A DNA stretch of 7,120 nt from Actinomycetota bacterium (GTDB lineage: Bacteria; Actinomycetota; Actinomycetes; Streptosporangiales; Streptosporangiaceae). Shown in pieces: positions 1 to 7,120 of this stretch. The stretch covers positions 1 through 7,120 of the forward strand of contig PMST01000094.1 of the NCBI GenBank assembly GCA_003168295.1, in the 5' to 3' direction. Numbering within the stretch: the first letter of the stretch is position 1; every line of letters begins with the position of its first letter. Both the position numbers and the translations under genes were made by a program. Below the pieces are notes generated by a model. It made no database searches and was not told where the DNA came from. It saw only the letters and a program-made list of their open reading frames with translations.

Positions 1-142
1 GCAGCGCCACCGCGGCGGCGGTATAGGTCCGGCCGGTCTCGTCGCGGACCGCCGCGCCCTCGGACGCCGCCACCCTCGCCCGCGTCGACCGGGCCAGAGT
101 AATGATCTTGAGATCTTCGGCGTCAGGTGTCACGTCACTCAC
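1..142 (-). CDS. Cytidine deaminase-like protein, N-terminal part (cut by window edge)
   Basis: Reading leftward from a GTG at 142 gives 47 complete codons with no stop, running out of the window at base 1. The product begins VSDVTPDAEDLKIITLARS and continues with a stretch containing AAVRDETGRTYTAAAVAL. This resembles the start of the short actinobacterial proteins annotated as cytidine deaminase, which have a similar 'IITLARSxRAR...GAAVRDETGRTY' opening. Such genes commonly follow the CorC gene and precede era in actinomycetes, which fits the position here. The zinc-binding catalytic motifs would lie beyond the window, so the activity cannot be confirmed. The gene starts 37 nt after the CorC stop on the same strand and is probably cotranscribed with it. 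A second in-frame GTG at 133 is an alternative start. The family call rests on resemblance of a short N-terminus plus gene order. Confidence 0.6.
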   Translation of the reverse strand, partial: MSDVTPDAEDLKIITLARSTRARVAASEGAAVRDETGRTYTAAAVAL

Positions 143-179
143 GCGATAAGTCTACGGGCCGGCGGGTCAACCACGCAGG

Positions 180-1466
180 TCACGATTGCGTGTCCTCGAC
201 GCGTTCAACCAGGACCGTTCCGATCTTATTGCGGCGGGCGGTCGGGTTCTCCGCGGTCAGCCGCAGGCCATGAAGGGTTACGGTCGAACCCGCGATCGGG
301 ACCCGGCCGAGCTGGTGGGCCAGCAGCCCGGCCACGGTCTCGACGTCGTCAACGCCGAGCGCCACCCCGAAGAGCTCCTCGAGCTCGGTCACGGACAGCC
401 GGGCCGTCACCCGCGCGGAACCGTCAGAAAGCCACTCCACCGGCGGCCGTTCGTTGTCGTACTCGTCGGTGATCTCGCCGACGATCTCCTCGAGGATGTC
501 CTCGATGGTCACCAGCCCGGCGGTCCCGCCGTACTCGTCGATCACGATGGCCACGTGATTGCGCTGGGCCTGCATCTGCCGCAGCAGCTCGTCGACGGGC
601 TTGCTGTCCGGGACGTAGCTGGCCGCGCGGATCACCGTGGTCACCTTCTCGGTCGCATCGGCCCCGGGGTGATCGTGGCTCCACGCCACGATGTCCTTAA
701 GGTACGCGATGCCGACCACGTCGTCCTCGTTCTCGCCGACCACGGGGATCCGTGAGAAACCGCTGCGCAGGGCCAGCGAGAGCGCCTGCTCGACGGTCTT
801 GTCCGACTCGATGAAGACCATGTCGGTGCGGGGCACCATGACTTCCCTGACGATGGTGTCGCCGAGCTCGAAGACCGACCGGACCATCTCACGTTCGCCG
901 GGTTCGATGCCGGTGCTGCGCTCCAGGTAGTCGACAAGCCCGCGCAGCTCGGACCGGGCGACGGGACCCGACGTGCCGTCGTGGTCCACCAGCGGGCGGG
1001 CCCGCCGGGTCGGCGGCATGGTGTTACCCACGGCAACCAGCAGGCTCGGCAGCGGGCCAAGCGCCCGGGTCAGCGGAAAGACGAACTTGGCCGCACGCAC
1101 GGCGGTCCGTTCGGTTCGCGGGCCGACGCGTCCGATTTGCGGGCGCACACCGGTCAGCGCGTACCTCAGCGCGATCACCACGCCGAGCGCGGCCAGCACG
1201 GCGCGCCAGTCGTCGCCGAACCAGCGGACGAAGGCCGCCGTGACGAGCACCGCCGCGAAAACCTCGGTCATGGCCCGGAGCAGCAGCAGCACGCTCATGT
1301 AGCGGGGCAGATCCGCGGCTACCGCCTGCAGCGGGCCCTTGTGCTCCGGCCGCTCGGCGACGCCGGTAGCTGAGACCAGAGACAGGGCGGCCTCAGCGTT
1401 CGCCAGCCACCCCGCCAGCAGGGCCAGCACGGCCGCCGCGACCAGCAGCCACCCCGGGGGAGTCAT
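180..1466 (-). CDS. HlyC/CorC-family membrane protein with paired CBS domains (YbeX-like)
   Basis: This 428-aa protein has the full layout of the UPF0053/HlyC-CorC family. Hydrophobic segments lie near residues 5-30, 58-80 and 87-106, with a possible fourth near 126-148, forming a DUF21-type membrane part. A CBS pair follows: CBS1 at about 207-262 (begins [11 protein letters not shown]) and CBS2 at about 278-330 (includes [29 protein letters not shown] sequence typical of the family). A CorC_HlyC domain occupies about 343-424. Family members are linked to magnesium/cobalt efflux or resistance, and CBS pairs usually bind adenine nucleotides. E. coli YbeX, encoded next to YbeY and YbeZ, is linked to ribosome metabolism but lacks the membrane part. 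The ATG at 1466 overlaps the YbeY stop in an ATGA arrangement, so translation is probably coupled. Old 'hemolysin' names for this family are not supported by anything here. Substrate is unknown. Confidence 0.93.
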   Translation of the reverse strand: MTPPGWLLVAAAVLALLAGWLANAEAALSLVSATGVAERPEHKGPLQAVAADLPRYMSVLLLLRAMTEVFAAVLVTAAFVRWFGDDWRAVLAALGVVIALRYALTGVRPQIGRVGPRTERTAVRAAKFVFPLTRALGPLPSLLVAVGNTMPPTRRARPLVDHDGTSGPVARSELRGLVDYLERSTGIEPGEREMVRSVFELGDTIVREVMVPRTDMVFIESDKTVEQALSLALRSGFSRIPVVGENEDDVVGIAYLKDIVAWSHDHPGADATEKVTTVIRAASYVPDSKPVDELLRQMQAQRNHVAIVIDEYGGTAGLVTIEDILEEIVGEITDEYDNERPPVEWLSDGSARVTARLSVTELEELFGVALGVDDVETVAGLLAHQLGRVPIAGSTVTLHGLRLTAENPTARRNKIGTVLVERVEDTQS

Positions 1467-1945
1467 AGCTCCTTCTGATCCCGCCAGGCCTTGAGCAGCT
1501 GGTCCTGCGTGCCGAACATGACGGCGTGCTCGTCCGGTTCGGCGTGGTCATAGCCGAGCAGGTGCAAGATCCCGTGCACGCACAGCAGCTCGAGCTCGTC
1601 CTGGGTGCTGTGGCCGGCCTTCTCCGCTTGCTCCGCCGCGACCTGCGGGCACAGCACCACATCCCCGAGCAGCCCGGGGTTACCGCCGGGCTCCGGGTCC
1701 CCGGCCCGGTTGCCGCCCATCTGCGGCGGCCTCAGCTCGTCCATGGGAAAGGCCAGCACGTCGGTCGGTCCTGGCTCGCCCATCCAGCGCTCGTGCAGTT
1801 CGGTCATGGTCCGCTCGTCGACGAGCAGTACCGAGAGCTCGGCCAGCGGGTGGATCCGCAGCTGGTCAAGCGCGAACCTGGCGACCGCGGCCAGTCCTGC
1901 CTCGTCGACGTCGATGCCCGCCTCGTTGGCGATATCGATGCTCAT
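1463..1945 (-). CDS. ybeY: Endoribonuclease YbeY (rRNA maturation factor)
   Basis: The 160-aa product is a metal-dependent single-strand endoribonuclease of the YbeY/UPF0054 family, which acts in 16S rRNA 3'-end maturation and 70S ribosome quality control in the cytoplasm. The signature H-x3-H-x5-H zinc site is complete: H124, H128 and H134 in [11 protein letters not shown]. The conserved '[11 protein letters not shown]' stretch (about 60-70) and '[10 protein letters not shown]' (91-100) are also present. The region between them (about 71-90) is a Gly/Pro/Asn-rich insertion of the kind seen in actinobacterial members. I chose the ATG at 1945 because it gives the family's usual N-terminus ([10 protein letters not shown]) and lies just 7 nt after the PhoH stop; reading on upstream to 2077 would overlap PhoH and adds unrelated residues. 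No strong ribosome binding site is visible, so coupling to PhoH translation is likely. Its stop overlaps the CorC start by 4 nt. Confidence 0.96.
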   Translation of the reverse strand: MSIDIANEAGIDVDEAGLAAVARFALDQLRIHPLAELSVLLVDERTMTELHERWMGEPGPTDVLAFPMDELRPPQMGGNRAGDPEPGGNPGLLGDVVLCPQVAAEQAEKAGHSTQDELELLCVHGILHLLGYDHAEPDEHAVMFGTQDQLLKAWRDQKEL

Positions 1946-1952
1946 CCCCGTG

Positions 1953-4111
<2,159 letters not shown>

Positions 4112-4115
<4 letters not shown>

Positions 4116-4168
4116 TTCGACGCTCTCGAAGACCCGGAGGACCGCCCCCCGAGCGTAGTGGGCACCAT
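4112..4168 (-). other. Possible 18-codon leader ORF ending on the phoH TTG start
   Basis: In the 139-bp gap between the HIT stop and phoH, an ATG at 4168 opens an 18-codon frame (MVPTTLGGRSSGSSRASN) whose TGA (4112-4114) overlaps the proposed phoH TTG start (4113-4115) by two bases. The gap otherwise has no in-frame ATG or GTG for phoH. A weak GCGGA lies about 5 nt before this ATG. A short leader of this kind could feed ribosomes into the poorly initiated TTG. The ORF is too short to be distinguished from chance by composition, so the claim is tentative. Confidence 0.2.
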
Positions 4169-4180
4169 GGTATCCGCCGC

Positions 4181-4200
4181 AGGGGCTGTCCGGGGCTGTC
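4181..4200. repeat. 10-bp tandem duplication before phoH
   Basis: Two adjacent 10-mers, aggggctgtc and cggggctgtc, differ only at the first base. They sit in the HIT-phoH gap, about 65 bp before the phoH start. They could be a chance duplication or part of a regulatory site; nothing else in the sequence decides this. Confidence 0.5.
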
Positions 4201-4254
4201 CGACCTCGGCAGTGATCGTGGCGGGCTCGCGTGTCTTGGAGGCAAGCTGATGGT

Positions 4255-4599
4255 TCATCCCGGCGGCCAGGTGAGGGCCCGGGCGCCGAGCACGTGCGCG
4301 TGGACATGCGGCACGGTCTGGCCTGCCTGCTCGCCCGTGTTGAAGACGACACGGTAACCGCTATCGCTGACACCCTCCGCCGTCGCCACCCGGTGCGCCT
4401 CGGTGATCACCTCACCGAGTAGCCCGGCGTCCGCGGCGGCCAGCGTCGCGACGTCGGGATAATGCGCCTTGGAGATGACGAGCACATGAGTCGGAGCTTG
4501 CGGGTTGATATCGCGGAACGCCAGCACCCGGTCGGTTTCCGCGACCCGGGTTGCGGGAATCTCACCGGCGGCGATGGCGCAGAACAAGCAGTCAGCCAC
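4255..4599 (-). CDS. HIT-family protein (histidine triad, HinT-like nucleotide hydrolase)
   Basis: The 114-aa product is a short histidine-triad protein. These cytoplasmic dimers hydrolyse phosphoramidates and related AMP-linked compounds. The N-terminus has the typical MADCLFCAIAAGEIPA opening with C4 and C7, followed by the conserved FRDINPQAPTHVLVISKAH segment (28-46). The catalytic triad motif VPHVHAHVLG is complete with H98, H100 and H102. The protein ends with the usual short tail after the motif, so it looks intact. The start is a GTG at 4599, preceded by AGGA with about 5 nt spacing. It heads the minus-strand gene group and lies 139 bp before phoH, a position also seen for HIT genes in other actinomycetes. 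Physiological substrate unknown. It is closer to HinT (about 110-120 aa) than to the larger Fhit or GalT branches. Confidence 0.94.
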   Translation of the reverse strand: MADCLFCAIAAGEIPATRVAETDRVLAFRDINPQAPTHVLVISKAHYPDVATLAAADAGLLGEVITEAHRVATAEGVSDSGYRVVFNTGEQAGQTVPHVHAHVLGARALTWPPG

Positions 4600-4638
4600 A
4601 CCAAGATCCTAGGGCTTCTCGAGGAACTTACGGGTGAT

Positions 4639-4657
4639 TCGGGGTTCCCGGCCCCGA
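4639..4657. promoter_or_regulatory. Small GC hairpin upstream of the HIT gene
   Basis: TCGGGG at 4639-4644 pairs with CCCCGA at 4652-4657 around a 7-nt loop, giving a 6-bp stem. It lies about 40 bp upstream of the HIT start and would be in that gene's leader if transcription starts further right. It has no T-tract and may be incidental in GC-rich DNA. Confidence 0.3.
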
Positions 4658-4705
4658 GCGGAGCTGGACCAGGCCCGGGCGGGCTTGAACATTGGCCTAG
4701 AAATA

Positions 4706-4732
4706 CGCTCATACGTTCATATTCCGGTCATA
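4706..4732. repeat. Three copies of CGNTCATA, possible operator
   Basis: CGCTCATA (4706-4713), CGTTCATA (4714-4721) and CGGTCATA (4725-4732) differ only at the third base; the first two abut and the third follows after 3 nt. On the minus strand they read TATGANCG. They lie in the most A/T-rich patch of the intergenic region, about 110 bp upstream of the HIT start and 310 bp upstream of the sigma gene. Short direct repeats at such a site suggest binding of a regulator, or overlap with -10 elements on the minus strand; neither is shown. Confidence 0.5.
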
Positions 4733-4987
4733 TGGAGGTACTGCTAAGTAACCATGTGGCGGTGCCTGGTAATCGTGCCGATCCATGCAAGTGCTGTCGT
4801 AACCTCGCACTCAATGGATATTCTTGTCTTTCGGCAATCCTCCGGCAGTGTCTGGCGGCATGTCCGAAGGCCAGCCAGGCATGTGCGTTAGTGCGTGGTT
4901 AACCGTCCATCCAGGCAGGTAGCTGGGGCGGTCTGCCAATGGCGGCAAGGCGACGGACGGCCAGATGGGTGGGAGATTTGGGGATGA

Positions 4988-5008
4988 AGGACCGGAGACC
5001 ATGGTCCT
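4988..5008. promoter_or_regulatory. Dyad upstream of the sigma-factor gene
   Basis: AGGACC (4988-4993) and GGTCCT (5003-5008) form an inverted repeat with 9 nt between them; overlapping it is a perfect 10-bp palindrome GACCATGGTC (4997-5006). It ends 33 bp before the sigma gene ATG, so it could be an operator or a leader hairpin. The evidence is symmetry alone. Confidence 0.25.
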
Positions 5009-5041
5009 GCACGACTTGCCTCGGGGCACGGAAGCGGCCCG

Positions 5042-5644
5042 ATGGAGAGTGAACCTGATGAGGGGGCAGCGCGTCCAACCAATGTGACCGAAACGCTAGT
5101 AGCCAGGGGCGCCGTCGTGCCTGACGCCTTCTTGGCGTCCCCGGCGCACGCGGGGTGGAACGCTGACCGGGCGGTCACTGAGCTGTACTCCTCCCACTAC
5201 CGGGCGCTCGTGCGGCTGGCGGCCCTGCTGGTGCGGGACACCCCCACCGCCGAGGAAGTGGTGCAGGACGCGTTCGTCGCGATGCACGGAGGCTGGCAGC
5301 GGCTGAGGGACGCGGAGAAGGCGCTCGCCTACCTGCGGCAAGCCGTGGTGAACCGGTCACGTTCTGTCCTCAGGCACCGGACGGTCGTCGACAAGAACTT
5401 GCAGAAGGCCCCCCCGGACATGCCGAGCGCCGAGCACGGCGCGCTTGTCCTGCTCGAGCGATCCGCGGTCGTCGCGGCGCTTCGGGAGCTGCCCGACCGT
5501 CAGCGCGAGGCCATCGTCTTGCGCTACTACGCCGATCTTTCCGAGGCTGAGATAGCGGCGGCCATGAAAATCAGCCGCGGCGCCGTGAAGAGTCACACGG
5601 CCCGTGGCATGACGGCCCTGCGTGCGGCCCTGGAGCAGGAGTAA
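5042..5644 (+). CDS. SigE-family (ECF-like) RNA polymerase sigma factor
   Basis: This 200-aa protein has sigma region 2 at about 47-112 (begins LYSSHYRALVRLAALLV, with the core-binding/-10 stretch DTPTAEEVVQDAFVAMHGGW) and sigma region 4 at about 141-195, with the helix-turn-helix LSEAEIAAAMKISRGAVKSHTARGM for -35 recognition. No region 3 or sigma-1.1 is present, as expected of a group 4 factor. The pattern matches the actinobacterial 'sigma-E family' ECF group. About 45 residues precede region 2, longer than many members; the ATG at 5042 was chosen because GGAAG sits 7 nt upstream, but GTG codons at 5084 and 5117 are possible starts for a shorter protein. The next gene begins 2 nt after its TAA, so the two are almost certainly cotranscribed. 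Target promoters and the inducing signal are unknown. Confidence 0.93.
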   Translation: MESEPDEGAARPTNVTETLVARGAVVPDAFLASPAHAGWNADRAVTELYSSHYRALVRLAALLVRDTPTAEEVVQDAFVAMHGGWQRLRDAEKALAYLRQAVVNRSRSVLRHRTVVDKNLQKAPPDMPSAEHGALVLLERSAVVAALRELPDRQREAIVLRYYADLSEAEIAAAMKISRGAVKSHTARGMTALRAALEQE

Positions 5645-5646
5645 TC

Positions 5647-6747
5647 GTGACATCCGGCCATGACGCCACGCCACCGCAAGGGCAGGATTTTGCCGATTTC
5701 CTGCGTCGTTCGCTGCATGCTGCCGCCGACCATGTAGAGCCGAGCGCGGAGGGCCTGGAGCGGATCCGCACCCGAGTCCGCTCGGGGCCTGCCCACGCCA
5801 GCAGGGCCGCCTCCGGGCCGGCCAGCGACGGTTTCCTGGCCGATATGGTCCGGCGCTGGAACGCTGCTCGCGGCGGGCACGGCACCGCGCCAGGCCACGG
5901 CGCGGGACGGGGTCACGCGCGGCGAGCCAGAGACTGGCGTGAGGCACTGATCAGGCCCGCGATCGCGCTCGCCTGTGCCGTGTTCGTCGCGGGCGCGGTC
6001 CTGGCTTCGGTAGCTCCGCTGCGCCAGTCGCTCACCTCGTCCATATCGGCTGTCCTGGACGGCCGGAGCGCGGCGAAGACGTCCGGCTCGGCGGCTGGGG
6101 GAAGCGGCGGCCGGGCCCTGACGGGCGGCGCGGGAGCCGACACCACGTCCGCGCCGCACCGCCAGCCGACGCCGATCGCGTCCTGTTCGCCATCGTCGGC
6201 GGCTGCCCCGACCTCGTTGTCGGCCTCGTCGGCCTCGTCGGCCTCGCCGTCCGCCTCAAAGACCTTGTCGACCCCATCGACGCCGCCGCCGAGTTCGCCG
6301 GCCAGCCCGACCGCGACGGTCAGCCCGACTTCGACGGTCAGCCCGACTTCGACCGCCAGCCCGACTTCGACGGCCAGCCCGAGCGCGACCGCCAGCCCCA
6401 GCGCGACCGGCGGCGCGACGTCCAAGGCCACGGCGGCTTCCAGCCCGAGCAACACGCCGACCCCGACGCCCCAGCCAGCTGAGAGCACATGCACCGCGAC
6501 GGCGTCGAAGACGCCGTCGAAGTCACCGCTGGCTGTCACGTCAGGCAAGCCGACGACCACGCCGGCCAGCTCCGCTCCGGCCAGCCCGACACCGCAGCCC
6601 GACGCGAGCCCGTCGTCACCGGCCAGCTCATCGGCCGGGCAAAGCACCACCGGTGTACCGGCGGGCGGCGGCACGCCTCGCGCGTCAGTGACCGCGACCA
6701 CTTCGCGGGCCCCGGGCTGGCACCTAAGCCATATCCGTAAGCCATGA
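5647..6747 (+). CDS. Single-pass membrane protein with Ser/Thr/Pro-rich ectodomain, sigma-factor partner
   Basis: The 366-aa product starts at a GTG (5647) with GGAG 5 nt upstream, two bases after the sigma-factor stop. Residues 13-45 form a short amphipathic, conserved-looking cytoplasmic segment (FADFLRRSLHAAADHVEP followed by GLERIRTRV) of a kind found in proteins encoded beside actinobacterial SigE-family factors. One membrane helix is predicted at about 104-124 (AIALACAVFVAGAVLASVA), flanked inside by Arg-rich sequence, giving N-in/C-out topology. Residues 130-360 are low-complexity Ser, Thr, Pro and Ala, including six SP[TS][AS]T[VAG] repeats at 220-255, and could span the wall or be O-glycosylated. 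Only two cysteines exist, C180 and C282. No zinc anti-sigma (HxxxCxxC) motif and no enzyme domain is visible. Position and topology suggest an anti-sigma or sensor role; that is inference, and it may be a wall-associated protein merely cotranscribed. Confidence 0.85.
   Translation: MTSGHDATPPQGQDFADFLRRSLHAAADHVEPSAEGLERIRTRVRSGPAHASRAASGPASDGFLADMVRRWNAARGGHGTAPGHGAGRGHARRARDWREALIRPAIALACAVFVAGAVLASVAPLRQSLTSSISAVLDGRSAAKTSGSAAGGSGGRALTGGAGADTTSAPHRQPTPIASCSPSSAAAPTSLSASSASSASPSASKTLSTPSTPPPSSPASPTATVSPTSTVSPTSTASPTSTASPSATASPSATGGATSKATAASSPSNTPTPTPQPAESTCTATASKTPSKSPLAVTSGKPTTTPASSAPASPTPQPDASPSSPASSSAGQSTTGVPAGGGTPRASVTATTSRAPGWHLSHIRKP
6220..6246 (+). repeat. Three perfect 9-bp tandem repeats (TCGGCCTCG)
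   Basis: TCGGCCTCG occurs three times in a row inside the low-complexity part of the membrane protein gene. The unit is a multiple of 3, so copy-number change keeps the frame; it encodes Ser-Ala-Ser, giving the SASSASSAS-type stretch at residues 192-200. Confidence 0.85.
6304..6411 (+). repeat. Six 18-bp tandem repeats encoding SPTSTA-type hexapeptides
   Basis: Six 18-bp units start at 6304, 6322, 6340, 6358, 6376 and 6394. The second to fourth are nearly identical (agcccgacttcgac plus ggtc, cgcc or ggcc); the outer ones diverge at the middle codons. Each encodes Ser-Pro-[Thr/Ser]-[Ala/Ser]-Thr-[Val/Ala/Gly], residues 220-255 of the membrane protein. Near-identity in the centre and drift at the edges point to recent slippage or unequal exchange. 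The unit keeps the reading frame, so stalk length could vary between strains. Confidence 0.92.
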
Positions 6748-6765
6748 CCACGCGCTGGTCTCGGC

Positions 6766-6797
6766 CTTAGCCGCAGCGGTCCTCCGCTGGGGCTAGG
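6766..6797. terminator. Bidirectional terminator hairpin between convergent genes
   Basis: Bases 6766-6779 pair with 6784-6797 as a 14-bp stem with one mismatch (G-G) and one G-T wobble around a TCCT loop. It begins 18 bp after the membrane protein stop and contains the rsmE stop codon (6793-6795). There is no T-tract on either strand, which is common for actinobacterial terminators. The near-symmetry would let it act on transcripts arriving from both sides. Confidence 0.75.
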
Positions 6798-7120
6798 ACC
6801 ACCGAGCGGAGCGGCTGAGCAGGACGGCAGCGGCTACCGTTCCCGCGGTTGAGGTCCTGAGCACGGTGGGCCCCAGGCTGCAGGCGGTGGCGCCGGCCTG
6901 GCGGAACGCCGCGCTTTCCTGCTCGGTGATCCCGCCCTCCGGTCCGACCACCACCAGCAGGTCACCCGAGTCTGGCAGGCTCAGCTGGCCGAGGCTCGCG
7001 GCGGCGCCTGGTTCGAGGACGATCGCGCACGCCGCCTTGGTGATCGCCTCGCAGACCTCCCGGACCGAGGCGGTACCGGTGATTTCCGGTATCCACGCGC
7101 GGCGGGACTGCTTGGCCGCC
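6793..7120 (-). CDS. rsmE: 16S rRNA m3U1498 methyltransferase RsmE, C-terminal part (cut by window edge)
   Basis: Reading leftward from the window edge gives 108 sense codons and a TAG at 6793-6795. The visible part is the SPOUT methyltransferase domain of RsmE, which methylates N3 of U1498 in 16S rRNA using S-adenosylmethionine. Landmarks are the AAKQSRRAWIPEI segment near the edge (the family's 'EQ..R...P.I' region), the SAM-binding loop LLVVVGPEGGIT, and the C-terminal knot sequence LGPTVLRTSTAGTVAAAVLL. The usual LRTETA is LRTSTA here, a common actinobacterial variant as far as I recall. The N-terminal PUA-like RNA-binding domain lies outside the window. RsmE commonly sits just upstream of the HIT gene in actinomycetes; here the sigma-factor pair lies between them. 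The terminator hairpin overlaps its stop. Confidence 0.95.
   Translation of the reverse strand, partial: AAKQSRRAWIPEITGTASVREVCEAITKAACAIVLEPGAAASLGQLSLPDSGDLLVVVGPEGGITEQESAAFRQAGATACSLGPTVLRTSTAGTVAAAVLLSRSARWS

Larger units (their letters stand above)
4600..5041. other. 442-bp divergent intergenic region
   Basis: This stretch separates the leftward HIT operon from the rightward sigma-factor pair, so it must hold promoters for both. It contains a small GC hairpin (4639-4657), an A/T-richer patch with three CGNTCATA repeats (4706-4732) and a dyad near 4988-5008. I looked for -35/-10 pairs on both strands; a TTGAAC at 4685-4690 exists but no convincing -10 lies at 16-18 bp, so I do not call a promoter. 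No tRNA, known riboswitch core or convincing protein gene was recognised. Codon composition of the open frames here is not actinobacterial-like. Confidence 0.7.

Noticed and set aside
186..755. 189-aa plus-strand open frame opposite the CorC gene
   Set aside because: It is an antisense shadow; the minus strand carries complete CBS and CorC domains.
4116..4373. Upstream extension of the PhoH frame to an ATG at 4373
   Set aside because: It would overlap almost all of the C-terminal third of the HIT gene, and the added residues resemble no PhoH N-terminus.
4600..5041. Riboswitch or small RNA in the intergenic region
   Set aside because: I looked for cores of cobalamin, TPP, SAM, c-di-GMP and c-di-AMP riboswitches and for tRNA-like arms and found none that fit; only short GC hairpins are visible.
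5647..5950. Zinc-binding anti-sigma (ZAS) domain in the sigma partner
   Set aside because: The cytoplasmic part contains histidines but no cysteine, so the HxxxCxxC motif is absent; any anti-sigma role must be of another type.
6304..6411. CRISPR-like array
   Set aside because: The 18-bp units abut with no spacers and lie in frame within a gene, so they are protein-coding tandem repeats.
5913..6701. 262-aa minus-strand open frame opposite the membrane protein
   Set aside because: It is a Val/Gly/Ala/Asp-rich shadow of the low-complexity repeats, without a domain or ribosome binding site; the plus-strand gene is tightly coupled to the sigma gene.

Overview
The window is high-GC DNA with strong G/C preference at third codon positions and GTG/TTG starts, which points to an actinomycete (class Actinomycetia). 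The gene order supports this: cytidine deaminase-like gene, CorC/YbeX, YbeY, PhoH/YbeZ, HIT protein and RsmE is a familiar actinobacterial chromosome neighbourhood. The genus cannot be fixed from the sequence alone.

Left part (1-4599, all minus strand, so transcription runs right to left). A HIT-domain protein (4255-4599) is followed by a PhoH/YbeZ ATPase (1953-4115), the endoribonuclease YbeY (1463-1945), a CBS/CorC membrane protein (180-1466) and the start of a cytidine deaminase-like gene (1-142, cut by the window edge). PhoH to YbeY is 7 nt apart, YbeY to CorC overlaps by 4 nt, and CorC to the deaminase is 37 nt apart, so these are probably one operon. It corresponds to ybeZ-ybeY-ybeX of E. 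coli, linked to ribosome quality control and rRNA maturation. The main special feature is a 360-residue intein (2298-3377) inside PhoH, just before its Walker B motif. It has splicing residues at both ends and two intact-looking LAGLIDADG endonuclease motifs. Removing it leaves a 360-aa PhoH of ordinary length.

Middle (4600-5041). A 442-bp non-coding stretch lies between two divergent transcription units. It holds three copies of an 8-bp motif CGNTCATA in an A/T-richer patch, a small GC hairpin, and a dyad shortly before the sigma gene. I found no RNA gene or recognisable riboswitch in it.

Right part (5042-6747, plus strand). A SigE-family (ECF-like) sigma factor is followed 2 nt later by a single-pass membrane protein with a long Ser/Thr/Pro/Ala-rich outer region. 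Part of that region is coded by six 18-bp tandem repeats. The pair looks like a regulatory cassette in which the second protein may tether or restrain the sigma factor; this is inference.

Right edge (6793-7120, minus strand). The C-terminal 109 residues of RsmE, a 16S rRNA methyltransferase, converge on the membrane protein gene. A strong hairpin between them (6766-6797) overlaps the rsmE stop codon and probably ends transcription from both sides.
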